Below are positions 53,555 through 61,612 of a stretch of DNA of 64,000 bases, piece by piece. This DNA is from an alpha proteobacterium AAP38 (lineage in GTDB: Bacteria; Pseudomonadota; Alphaproteobacteria; Azospirillales; Azospirillaceae): NCBI GenBank assembly GCA_001296005.1, contig LJHR01000005.1, positions 248,001 through 312,000 on the forward strand, given 5' to 3'. A program made the translations under genes and the position numbers. Every line of letters starts with the position of its first letter. Within the stretch, counting starts at the first letter, position 1. The notes under the pieces are model-generated. The model had not been told where the DNA came from. It did not search any database and saw only the letters and a program-made list of their open reading frames with translations.

Positions 53555-54853
53555 TCAGGCGAGACACGCGGCGACGGCCAGCACGATTGCCGCGTCTCGG
53601 CCCATCACCTGCACCGACAAGGGCAACCCGTCGGGTGCCGTGCCAAAGCGCATGGCGACGGCGGGGCAGCCGATGAAATCGGCCAGTGCAGTGAAATCCG
53701 CCTGATTGGCCGGCACTGGGGCGTCAAAGGGAAACGCGGTCTGCGGTGCCGTGGGCAGCAGCACCACATCCACCTCTTCCAGCCAGGCGCTGCCGCCAGT
53801 GCGGATTGCATCCAGCCCCTGATAGGCAGCGGCCAGCTTCGTTGTCGGCTGCCGCTCGCCCCAGCGTAAAAGTCCCAGGAATTCCGGTGAGAAACCATCC
53901 TCACCCTGGGTCAGCCGGTCGGCATGGGCGTTCAGCCCTTCCACCTCCGACACCAGCAGGCCCAGGCGGCGGGCCTGGCCGGGCTGGTAACCCGGCATGT
54001 CCGACATTACCCGTTTCAGGCCGTTCAAAAGCAGCAGGGTCGCCGCTTCCTCCCGTGCCTTCCAGATGAAGTCCGGTGCATCGACACGTGCGTGCCAGTC
54101 CGGAATGGCAAGGCGCAGGCCCGCAATATCCACGGGCAGGAGCGCCCGCCGGTCCCCGGCATGGGCAGCCAGCAGGGTGCAGTCGGCCAGCGACCGCGCA
54201 TGTACCCCGACATGGTCCAACGTGGTGGAAAGCGGGATGACGCCATCCAGGCTGATGGCATGCCGCGCCGGCTTGTACCCCACGATCCCACAATAGGCGC
54301 TGGGAATGCGCACCGACCCCATCGTGTCGGACCCCAGCGCCGCCGCCGCCAGCCCGCCGGCCACGGATGCCGCCGATCCGCCGCTGGACCCACCCGCCGT
54401 ATACCCGTCGCGCAACGGGTTCTGCGTGCGCCCGAACCAGACATTGTCGGTCGTGGCGCCCAGGGCCCCTTCATGCATGTTGACGGTTCCCAGGATGACA
54501 GCACCCGCCGCGCGCAGTCGCGCCACGCAGTCGGCATCCTGTTGTGCCACCCGGTCGCGGTATGCGCCGATACCGGCGTGCCAGAAGGCACCCTCCACGG
54601 CGATGTTCGCCTTCACGGCCACCGGTGCCCCGTCAATCGCCGACAGGGGCTGGCCTTCCTGCCAGCGCCGGGCCGATGCCGCCGCCGCCGCCAGGGCACT
54701 GTCGGCCAGCACCTGATTATAGGCGCGGATATGCCCGTCCAGTGCCGCGATCCGGTCCAGATAGCAGCGGGTGACCGACAGGGCGTCGGCGTCGCCCCGC
54801 CGGTACAGGTCGGGCAGGCCGGTAATGCCGGCGGAAAGGATGGCGTCGCTCAT
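53555..54853 (-). CDS. Amidase signature family hydrolase
   Basis: 432 residues. The Ser-cis-Ser-Lys triad is visible: Lys81 (APVAVKANI), Ser156/157 (TAGGSSGGS) and Ser180 (GSDTMGSVRIPS). It hydrolyses a carboxamide to an acid and ammonia; no signal peptide, so cytoplasmic. It is slightly short for the family (usually 450-500). Its ATG overlaps the CoA-ligase stop (ATGA), making it the last gene of the MmgE/PrpD-CoA ligase operon. An amide-to-acid step feeding the ligase is a reasonable inference. Confidence 0.88.
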   Translation of the reverse strand: MSDAILSAGITGLPDLYRRGDADALSVTRCYLDRIAALDGHIRAYNQVLADSALAAAAASARRWQEGQPLSAIDGAPVAVKANIAVEGAFWHAGIGAYRDRVAQQDADCVARLRAAGAVILGTVNMHEGALGATTDNVWFGRTQNPLRDGYTAGGSSGGSAASVAGGLAAAALGSDTMGSVRIPSAYCGIVGYKPARHAISLDGVIPLSTTLDHVGVHARSLADCTLLAAHAGDRRALLPVDIAGLRLAIPDWHARVDAPDFIWKAREEAATLLLLNGLKRVMSDMPGYQPGQARRLGLLVSEVEGLNAHADRLTQGEDGFSPEFLGLLRWGERQPTTKLAAAYQGLDAIRTGGSAWLEEVDVVLLPTAPQTAFPFDAPVPANQADFTALADFIGCPAVAMRFGTAPDGLPLSVQVMGRDAAIVLAVAACLA

Positions 54854-56253
54854 TTGTACCGCTCATCAATCAGGCGGATCGGCTTCTGCCGCACGTCGAT
54901 CTGGGTCAGGCCGGCGGTGGCGCGGTGATCGACCAGTTCGACCCCGACTTCGATCCCGATCTTCTGTTTCAGGACGGCGCGGCTGCGTTCTGCCACGTCC
55001 TGACGGTCATTGCCGGCCGCGTTCGTCTCGGCGATGACAATGAACTCATCCCGCCCGGCGGCATCACGCACGGCCTTGCAGATATACTCGCCCGTAATCC
55101 CGGCCACGCCGTTCAGCATGGGGCCTATGGCCTGCGGGAAGATGTTGATGCCGCGGATCTTCACCATATTGTCCGACCGGCCCAGGAACCCCTCGATCCG
55201 CTTGAAACCGACACCGATGCTGGATGAACCGGTTCGCACCTGCGTCACGTCATGGGTGTTGAAGCGGATGATGGGGTGGATATCGTCCTTGTAGATGCAG
55301 GTGACGACCATGTCGCCCAGGGCGCCATCGGCCACCGGTGCGCCCGTGTCGATGTCGCAAACCTCCAGGACCTGCGCATCCTCCATGACGTAAAGACCGT
55401 CACGGTCCGGCCCTTCGCCGGCGATACAGCCCGTATCCCCCACGCCGTACCAGTCAAAGCATTCCGCCCCGCCCCAGGCCGCCGACAGGCCTGCCTTGTC
55501 CTCCTTGCCCAGATGGCCGGAGATCATGCGGATATTCAGGTCGCGGACAGGGTCGATCCCGTTCTCCCGCGCCACCTCGGCCAGCTTCTTGATGTAGTCG
55601 GAGAAGCCGACAATCACGGTCGCCCCGAACTCCTTCATCAACTGCACCTGCTGCGCCGACCGTGTTTCCACGCCCGTGCCTGCCGACATGAAGATGGAGG
55701 AGGTCCAGTGCAGCACGCTTTCGCGCACATAATGGCCACCATTGATCATGCCATGGCCATAGACGGAATGGACCACATCGTCGGGTCGCATGCCCTGGAA
55801 CCGGTAGAGCCGGCCCAGCAGCAGATTCTGCGCCTCACGCCCCCTGGCCCCGAACAGCAGGACCTGCGGCTTGCCGGTGGTGCCGCTGGTCGTGTGGAAC
55901 ACGACGGGCGGACGCTCCCCGGCGGGGTAGCTGGAGAAACCGGAGAAGTCACCGAAGGGCGGGGCGACTTCCAGGCTGGCCATGATGTCCGACTTGTCGA
56001 ACATGGGCAGACGCGGCAGATCGGCGATGGAACGGATGTCGCCCTTCTCGATCCCGGCCTTGCCCCACAGGCGCTGATAGAAGGGTGTGGCCCAGGCACG
56101 GGCGACGCAGCGCATGAACAGGCGGTTCTGATGCGCGGTCAGTGCGTCCCGGCTGGTCTGCGTGGCAAACCGCACGAAATCGTCACCGATCGGATGGTCC
56201 TTCTGCAGGGCATCCCAGTCCACGGCGTTGAAATAGGTTTTGTGCCCGTCCAT
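54850..56253 (-). CDS. Phenylacetate-CoA ligase-like AMP-forming ligase
   Basis: 467 residues of the PaaK-type adenylate-forming superfamily. The P-loop is HTTSGTTGKPQ, followed by an aromatic YGVGDTGCIAGEG acyl-binding motif, the FNTHDVT adenylate loop and a C-terminal domain with LGRSDNMVKIRGINIFP. These enzymes activate aryl or acyl acids to CoA thioesters in the cytoplasm. It is 21 bases downstream of an MmgE/PrpD gene and overlaps the amidase. The short length and PaaK-like hinge suggest an aromatic or small cyclic acid substrate, not a long-chain fatty acid. Confidence 0.87.
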   Translation of the reverse strand: MDGHKTYFNAVDWDALQKDHPIGDDFVRFATQTSRDALTAHQNRLFMRCVARAWATPFYQRLWGKAGIEKGDIRSIADLPRLPMFDKSDIMASLEVAPPFGDFSGFSSYPAGERPPVVFHTTSGTTGKPQVLLFGARGREAQNLLLGRLYRFQGMRPDDVVHSVYGHGMINGGHYVRESVLHWTSSIFMSAGTGVETRSAQQVQLMKEFGATVIVGFSDYIKKLAEVARENGIDPVRDLNIRMISGHLGKEDKAGLSAAWGGAECFDWYGVGDTGCIAGEGPDRDGLYVMEDAQVLEVCDIDTGAPVADGALGDMVVTCIYKDDIHPIIRFNTHDVTQVRTGSSSIGVGFKRIEGFLGRSDNMVKIRGINIFPQAIGPMLNGVAGITGEYICKAVRDAAGRDEFIVIAETNAAGNDRQDVAERSRAVLKQKIGIEVGVELVDHRATAGLTQIDVRQKPIRLIDERYK

Positions 56254-56274
56254 GGCAAAATTGCTCCCTTGATA

Positions 56275-57645
56275 TCAGTCTGACAGGCCGGCGGCCCGGC
56301 GCAGCAGACGGGCCATGTCGGCCTGGTCCTGAAGATCGTCGATGGCCTGGATCAGCGGATCAGCCAGATCGGCGGCACCGGCGAAATCCAGACAGGCGCG
56401 GAACTTCCGCAGATGCTGTTCCCGGCTGAGCGGGCTTATGGGACTGCCCAACTGGCTGTCGATATGGGCCCTCACGATGCGCCCATCGGTCAGGACGGCC
56501 TCCGCGATGCCGGGGGTGAAGGCGGCGGGGTCGGGATTGTCGTCCGCCACCACCTTGATCCGGCTGCCCAGCGCATGCAGTGCCGGGTCCGACAGCCGGC
56601 TTCCCGCGAAATCCGACAGGCCGACGGTGCCGCGCGTCAGTACGACCGCGCCCAGCCAGGCAAAGCAAAGCCGCGCGTAATTGGCCGTCAATGCCGCCGG
56701 ATATGCGGGCAGGGGACGCCCCACAAGCCGCTGGATCAGCGGCGGCGCGGTATAGGTCAGGCTTTCCAGATTGGCGGCAGTCACCCCATGATCGCGCATC
56801 AGCGTCTGCAGGGCGACGATCCCCCCATGCGCGGCGCGGCCCGTGGGGAAGGGCTTGTGACTGACCTCCGCGATACGCCAATCCTTGCCCAGCCGGTCCA
56901 GCAGCGGCGGCAGGTCGGTTCCCGTCTCGAACATCGCCAGATAGCCGAAGGGACCGTCGATGCTGCCCGCCGTACCGGGTATGCCGGCCATCGCCAGATC
57001 CAGCGCCATAAGGCTGGCTTGGGCGGCATGTGCCACCTGGATCGGCAGGCCGGGCTTGCCCTCCACATGCGCCTGCATGGTGCCCGACGCGAAGGCGAGG
57101 GCATGGCCAAAGGCGTTGCATGTCGTATCGACATCCAGTCGCCGCAGCCGGGCCATGGCCGCCACACAACCGAAAATCCCCGCCGTGGCCGGGCGGAAGA
57201 ATTTAAGGGGTGTCTTGGCCGCAAGGCCCAGTGTCACGGCGATATCGACACCGGCGGCCAGTGCCGCACCGAACTCCGCCCCCGTTACGGGCAGGGGCTG
57301 GCGTGCAGTATCGGCTATCATGGCGGCCAGGATGGTGGCCAGCGGATGCAACACCGCCACCTCATGCACGCAGTCAAATTCCTGGGCATGGATCTGAAAG
57401 GCGTTGATGAAGGCCGCCTGCGGCGCGCTCAATCGATATCCACGTCCCAGGATGGGGGCTTGACCATCCCCGCCCCATGCCTGCGCCACGGTACCGATCT
57501 CTGGCGCAAATGGCGCCCTGGCCCCCGCGATCCCCACCCCCAGCGTATCCAGAAGGAAGGTGCGTACCGCGTCGCGCGCCGGTTCAGGCAGGGTGACCCA
57601 TTCCACCGACAAGGCGTGACGGGCCATGATTTGCGAGGCGGTCAT
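56275..57645 (-). CDS. MmgE/PrpD family protein (second of tandem pair)
   Basis: 456 residues from ATG 57645, which overlaps the stop of the upstream MmgE/PrpD gene by four bases. Family marks are LLDTLGVGIAGARAPF at the N-terminus, the helical HAQEFDCVHEVAVLHPLATI segment, and KPFPTGRAAHGGIVALQTL. The family includes 2-methylcitrate dehydratase, cis-aconitate decarboxylase and iminodisuccinate epimerase, acting on polycarboxylates without metal clusters. The sequence is clearly different from its neighbour despite equal length, so an ancient duplication or a heteromeric complex is possible. Confidence 0.85.
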   Translation of the reverse strand: MTASQIMARHALSVEWVTLPEPARDAVRTFLLDTLGVGIAGARAPFAPEIGTVAQAWGGDGQAPILGRGYRLSAPQAAFINAFQIHAQEFDCVHEVAVLHPLATILAAMIADTARQPLPVTGAEFGAALAAGVDIAVTLGLAAKTPLKFFRPATAGIFGCVAAMARLRRLDVDTTCNAFGHALAFASGTMQAHVEGKPGLPIQVAHAAQASLMALDLAMAGIPGTAGSIDGPFGYLAMFETGTDLPPLLDRLGKDWRIAEVSHKPFPTGRAAHGGIVALQTLMRDHGVTAANLESLTYTAPPLIQRLVGRPLPAYPAALTANYARLCFAWLGAVVLTRGTVGLSDFAGSRLSDPALHALGSRIKVVADDNPDPAAFTPGIAEAVLTDGRIVRAHIDSQLGSPISPLSREQHLRKFRACLDFAGAADLADPLIQAIDDLQDQADMARLLRRAAGLSD

Positions 57646-59012
57646 GCGGCTTCTCCCGTCAAACGTCCCGGCCATTGCGTGGGCAGGGGGCGGCCTTCCG
57701 CCAGTTCCAGGCATTCCGTCACCAGCATGCCAATCTCCGCCGCCTCCATCCCCGCCGCCTGCATCAGGCTGCGCGCCTTGTCGATGGTGCGGTCGATGGA
57801 GAGCGGGTTCTCCGGATCGCCCAGGGCGTCCGGCTGTTCATGCACCAGCAGGTCGCCATTGCTGAGGTTGAGGACCACCCGTGCCCCGAAATGATGGGGA
57901 TAGGCCCCGGCATAGGGTTCGCCCACCGTCACCTTCACCCGCGACCGCAGTTCGGCCACGGTGGGGTCGGTAATCATCGGTGGATCGAAGGCCGAAAGCG
58001 GCGGGGGACCACCCAACAGGCTGACAGCCACCGCATGCTGGAGTGAGAATTTTGCCTCAATCACAGTGCGCGGTGCGGGCCGGTCGCAAAAGCGTATGGC
58101 ATCGCCATAGGTCTGAATGGCAATCCCCCGCACCTCCCGCAGGTCCAGCCCTTCGCGCCCCGTTTTGGACAGCAGGGCCAGGGCCGCGTCGATCACCGGA
58201 TGGACGTGGCGGCAGGCGGGCCAGGGCTTCAGGCTGACATCGGTGATGCACCATCCCGCCGGACTGACCCCGGCCAGAAGGTCGGCGGGCGTGGCACCGG
58301 GGGCCGTGGCCGCGAACAGCCCTTCCTTGCCCTCCAGGATCTGTGACGGCCCCCGCAGGCCGGCGGCGGCCATGCGTGCGGCCAGCAGCCCGTCACCGGC
58401 GGCCTGGGCATTGTGAACCTGTTTGGCGCTGGACCGTGGGTCGTTGCGTGTCTCCCACAGGCCGCCGGTGCGCGTGATGGCCAGCGCCATGGCCTGGGCC
58501 ATGCCGTCGCGGTCAAGGCCCAGCAGGCTGGCGCAGGCCGCCGCCGCGCCGACGGTTCCGGCACTGGCAGTGGTATGCCAGACGCGGTAATGCCCGTCGC
58601 CCAGCGCGCGGCCCAGGCGGATCACCGCCTCATACCCGCGCACAATGGCATCCAGAAGGGCATCGGCACTGGCGTTCGTCGCCTGGGCCAAGGCCAGGGC
58701 GGCGGGGATGACTATGGGGCCGGGATGCACCCTTGCCCGCTTGTCCACGTCATCCATTTCATAAATGTTGCCCAGTGCGCCGTTATACCGTGCAGCCGCT
58801 TCCGCGCCCGCACCATGGGCGCGACCGATCACGGTACAGGGACCGCCTGCACCATCCAGGAAGACAGCGGCAAGCGTGTCGGCAACTGGTGTTGCTGCCC
58901 CGATCACGGCACATCCCGCCCAATCCAGCAGATGAACAGCCGCCCGCCGCCGCATCGCGGTGGGAACCGGGCGGGAAAGATGGTCGGCGAACTGGGCGAT
59001 CAGCATCATCAT
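57642..59012 (-). CDS. MmgE/PrpD family protein (first of tandem pair)
   Basis: 456 residues. Start at ATG 59012 (MMMLIAQFADHLSRPVPTAM); two further ATGs follow directly. Family segments are HLLDWAGCAVIGAATPVADT, IYEMDDVDKRARVHPGPIVI (an acidic/His stretch at the usual active-site position) and LKPWPACRHVHPVIDAAL. The PrpD-like fold suggests dehydration or epimerisation of a hydroxy-polycarboxylate. It is the first gene of the minus-strand operon, starting eight bases from the perfect TTTGTCCGGACAAA palindrome. The upstream in-frame extension crosses that promoter and was rejected. Confidence 0.85.
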   Translation of the reverse strand: MMMLIAQFADHLSRPVPTAMRRRAAVHLLDWAGCAVIGAATPVADTLAAVFLDGAGGPCTVIGRAHGAGAEAAARYNGALGNIYEMDDVDKRARVHPGPIVIPAALALAQATNASADALLDAIVRGYEAVIRLGRALGDGHYRVWHTTASAGTVGAAAACASLLGLDRDGMAQAMALAITRTGGLWETRNDPRSSAKQVHNAQAAGDGLLAARMAAAGLRGPSQILEGKEGLFAATAPGATPADLLAGVSPAGWCITDVSLKPWPACRHVHPVIDAALALLSKTGREGLDLREVRGIAIQTYGDAIRFCDRPAPRTVIEAKFSLQHAVAVSLLGGPPPLSAFDPPMITDPTVAELRSRVKVTVGEPYAGAYPHHFGARVVLNLSNGDLLVHEQPDALGDPENPLSIDRTIDKARSLMQAAGMEAAEIGMLVTECLELAEGRPLPTQWPGRLTGEAA

Positions 59013-59019
59013 GACCCTA

Positions 59020-59033
59020 TTTGTCCGGACAAA
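59020..59033. promoter_or_regulatory. Perfect 14-base palindrome, operator candidate
   Basis: TTTGTCCGGACAAA lies in the divergent gap between the MmgE/PrpD operon (start 59012) and the GntR/UTRA gene (start 59197). So close to the operon start codon it would overlap the transcript leader or promoter and suit repression by the adjacent regulator. Confidence 0.55.
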
Positions 59034-59196
59034 GCTCCGTACCATGCTTCCCGGCATCAAACAGCCATGCGATGGCGGGACGGGATGGATTTCATGCCGC
59101 CCGTCCGACAGGTGGAGAGGCCGGGTCCCGGTCACGGTTGACGAAGCGGCCTTGCGGGGGCTTTCATCCCCCGTCCGCAGATAAGGAAAGTGCAGC

Positions 59197-59907
59197 GTGG
59201 CCGTTCCCCGATACCAGCAGATCGCCCAGATGCTGCGTGCCGCCATCACCAGCGGCACCTATAAGGTCGGCGACCTTCTGCCGACGGAGCAGGAGCTTTG
59301 TGCCACCCATGGCATTTCCCGCCACACGGCCCGCGATGCGCTACGCCTGTTGACCGATGCCGGTCTGGTGACACGCAAGCGCCGGGCGGGCACCGTGGTG
59401 GCGGCCAGTGTGGAGCCGGCCTTGTTCGTGCAGCCGCTGGGGGGATTTCAGGATCTGCTGCAATATGCCCGCACGGCCCGGCTGACCATCCTGGCCTATG
59501 TCCCCGCACCCGCCGATGGCATGGCCCGCGATCTTGGCCTGCTGCCGGGTGAATGGCGGGAATTGCGCGGCCTGCGCCGCGACGGGGCGAAGGTCGTGGG
59601 CCTTACCCGCATCCTGATCCGCACGGATTGCGCACCCTTGCAGGCGGAGATCGAGGAGACGCCAACCGTGGCCGACGCAATCGAGGCCCGGTTCGGCCTG
59701 ACACCCAGCCGCATTGACCAACAGATCAGCGCCATGGTGCTGGACAGCCGGAACGCGGCCCTGCTGGGCTGTGAAACGGGCACGGCGGCCCTGCGTACCC
59801 GCCGCACCTATCACGATGCCAAGGGCGTGCTGTTCCTGGCCAGCGAGAGCATCCATCCCGCCGACCGCTTCGTCTATTCGATGAGCTTCAATCGGGAGCG
59901 GGAGTGA
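59197..59907 (+). CDS. GntR family regulator with UTRA domain (HutC-like)
   Basis: 236 residues. GTG start with ATAAGGAAAG upstream. The winged helix (ISGTYKVGDLLPTEQ-like segment and ISRHTARDALRLLTDAG) spans residues 1-70. The UTRA effector domain follows (REWRELRGLRRDGAKVVGLT, ESIHPADRFVYSM). HutC-type members sense small organic ligands and usually repress adjacent operons. It is divergent from the MmgE/PrpD operon and convergent with the crotonase gene, six bases apart, leaving no room for a classic terminator. Confidence 0.87.
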   Translation: MAVPRYQQIAQMLRAAITSGTYKVGDLLPTEQELCATHGISRHTARDALRLLTDAGLVTRKRRAGTVVAASVEPALFVQPLGGFQDLLQYARTARLTILAYVPAPADGMARDLGLLPGEWRELRGLRRDGAKVVGLTRILIRTDCAPLQAEIEETPTVADAIEARFGLTPSRIDQQISAMVLDSRNAALLGCETGTAALRTRRTYHDAKGVLFLASESIHPADRFVYSMSFNRERE

Positions 59908-59913
59908 AGCCTT

Positions 59914-60696
59914 TTACCCAAAGGTAAAGTTCGGCTTGCGCTTCTCCCGGAAGGCATTGCGCCCTTCGATGAAATCCTCGCCCTCAATGGCGTCCAGGAA
60001 TTCCGCCACCGTCGCCGCATTGTCGGTCAACTGCCCACCCAGCACGCGATTGATCATCCGCTTGGTGGCGCGTGCCGTGTACTGGCTGGCCGCCGTGATC
60101 TGTCCGGCATAATCCAGCACTGCGGCTTCCAGCGTATCCACCGCCGTCACCCGGTTGACCAACCCCATCCCAAGCGCTTCGTCGGCACCCAGCAGGCGGC
60201 CTGTAAACAGTAGGTCCTTGGCATGGGACGGCCCCACCGCCTGCACCAGCCGCTTGGTATCGCCCAGCGGATAGACAAGGCCCAGCTTGCCCGGCGTGAT
60301 GCCCATGCGGGCGTCGGATGCGGCGAAGCGCAGGTCGCAGGCCAGGGCCAGGCCCAGCCCGCCGCCCACGCAGGCCCCCTGGATCATGGCGATGGTTGGC
60401 TTCACGAAATCGGCCAGCCCGTCCATGGCGCCCGCAATGTCGTCGGCATAGGCGGCGGTGCTTTCGCGCGTTTCATAGGCGGCTTCGAATTCGGAAATAT
60501 CGGCCCCGGCGGCAAAGGTTCCTTCCGCCCCCTGCACCACCAGCACGCGAATGGCGGGGTCCGCCGCCGCCTCATCCAGGCGCACACGCACCAGCCGCCA
60601 CATTTCCTGCGACAGGGCATTACGCTTGGCGGGATGGTTCAGGATCAGGCGACCGATGCCATCGGCGTCGCGGCGCAGAATAACCTTGTCGGACAT
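59914..60696 (-). CDS. Crotonase-superfamily protein lacking both canonical catalytic glutamates
   Basis: 260 residues with a clear crotonase fold: LNHPAKRNALSQEM, the oxyanion-hole segment AAGADISEF, and IQGACVGGGLGLALACDLRF. In true enoyl-CoA hydratases a Glu follows GGG (GGGxEL) and another lies in the (Q)PE motif; here the positions read GGGLGL and TPGK. So hydration by the standard two-Glu mechanism is unlikely. The protein may be an isomerase, dehalogenase/hydrolase-like or C-C-acting family member. It is 21 bases downstream of the second GntR/UTRA gene on the same strand, presumably co-transcribed. Confidence 0.85.
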   Translation of the reverse strand: MSDKVILRRDADGIGRLILNHPAKRNALSQEMWRLVRVRLDEAAADPAIRVLVVQGAEGTFAAGADISEFEAAYETRESTAAYADDIAGAMDGLADFVKPTIAMIQGACVGGGLGLALACDLRFAASDARMGITPGKLGLVYPLGDTKRLVQAVGPSHAKDLLFTGRLLGADEALGMGLVNRVTAVDTLEAAVLDYAGQITAASQYTARATKRMINRVLGGQLTDNAATVAEFLDAIEGEDFIEGRNAFREKRKPNFTFG

Positions 60697-60717
60697 GTCA
60701 CACCTTGTCTTTGTCTC

Positions 60718-61512
60718 TCACCCGTCCGCGCGCCAGCTTCCGGCGGATTTGCGGGTGGAACGCATGTGGTATTTGAAGCGGTCTGGCCGGTAATGGGCGT
60801 GGATCAACTGCACCGCGCGGCCAGCCTTGTCCCGCATCACCCGTTCCACCCGGAGTAAAGGCGATCCGGAGGCGAGGTCAAGGGCGGCCGCCATCTGCGG
60901 TTCGGCTGCGACTGCCGTGATCCACTGCTCCGCCTCATGCGGGGTGGCGCCGACCCGTTCCAGCAGGACCAGGGTGGGGATGCTTTCCATCTCCTCCCGG
61001 CTGATGCGGGCGGCGATATCGGTGGGCATGTACTGGATCAGATAGCTGAACGGCTCGCCCGACAGTTTGCGCAGGCGTACGGCGCGCTGCACCATTGTGC
61101 CGGCTTCCATATCCAGCAGTGCCGCCACGGCGGGCGGGGCCGGCATATCAGCCAGTTCCAGCACCTGCACCTGTGTTTCCAGCCCCATGGTCTTCAGGCT
61201 GTCGATCAGATTGTCGAAACTGCCATGGACCTGGGGCAGGGCGGCGGATGCGGTGACCAATGTGCCACGCCCGCGATGCCGGCTGACCAGATCATGGGCC
61301 GCCAGTTCGTTCAGCGCGCGTTTCACCGTGATACGGGACACATCGAACAGCCGGGCCAATTCCTGTTCGCCGGGGATCACCGAATGGGCCGGGAATTCGC
61401 CCGTGCGGATTTTCTCCCGCAGCACCAGATAGATCTGGTGATAAAGCGGGACCGGTGCGCTGGGGTCCAGTTGATCCGGGCTCAATCCCGCCGGGGTCAA
61501 TTCTTGATCCAT
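60718..61512 (-). CDS. GntR family regulator with UTRA domain (second)
   Basis: 264 residues from ATG 61512 (MDQELTPAGLSPDQLDPSAP). Winged helix at residues 22-88 (PVPLYHQIYLVLREKI, ELARLFDVSRITVKRALNEL), UTRA domain at 105-245. Alternative starts exist at 61533 and further up. ATG 61533 would have GGGAG 12 bases upstream, so the exact start is uncertain. The gene leads a unit with the crotonase. Two inverted copies of a 15-base motif lie directly upstream and are likely its autoregulatory sites. Confidence 0.83.
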   Translation of the reverse strand: MDQELTPAGLSPDQLDPSAPVPLYHQIYLVLREKIRTGEFPAHSVIPGEQELARLFDVSRITVKRALNELAAHDLVSRHRGRGTLVTASAALPQVHGSFDNLIDSLKTMGLETQVQVLELADMPAPPAVAALLDMEAGTMVQRAVRLRKLSGEPFSYLIQYMPTDIAARISREEMESIPTLVLLERVGATPHEAEQWITAVAAEPQMAAALDLASGSPLLRVERVMRDKAGRAVQLIHAHYRPDRFKYHMRSTRKSAGSWRADG

Positions 61513-61538
61513 GAAGGGGCGTCCAGGGGGCATGGAAA

Positions 61539-61553
61539 GGGAATGCTCCCGAC
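61539..61553 (-). promoter_or_regulatory. 15-base regulatory motif, copy 1
   Basis: On the minus strand GTCGGGAGCATTCCC. It matches copy 2 (61595-61609, plus strand, GTCGGGAGCGTTCCG) at 13 of 15 positions in inverted orientation, with 41 bases between them. Located just upstream of the second GntR/UTRA gene. Confidence 0.45.
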
Positions 61554-61594
61554 TTATCCGCATCTTATGCCTGCCGCACAAGGATGGCGTTGCG

Positions 61595-61609
61595 GTCGGG
61601 AGCGTTCCG
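61595..61609 (+). promoter_or_regulatory. 15-base regulatory motif, copy 2
   Basis: GTCGGGAGCGTTCCG on the plus strand, four bases from the stop of the upstream polysaccharide-deacetylase-fold gene. It forms an inverted pair with copy 1. Confidence 0.45.
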
Positions 61610-61612
61610 TCC

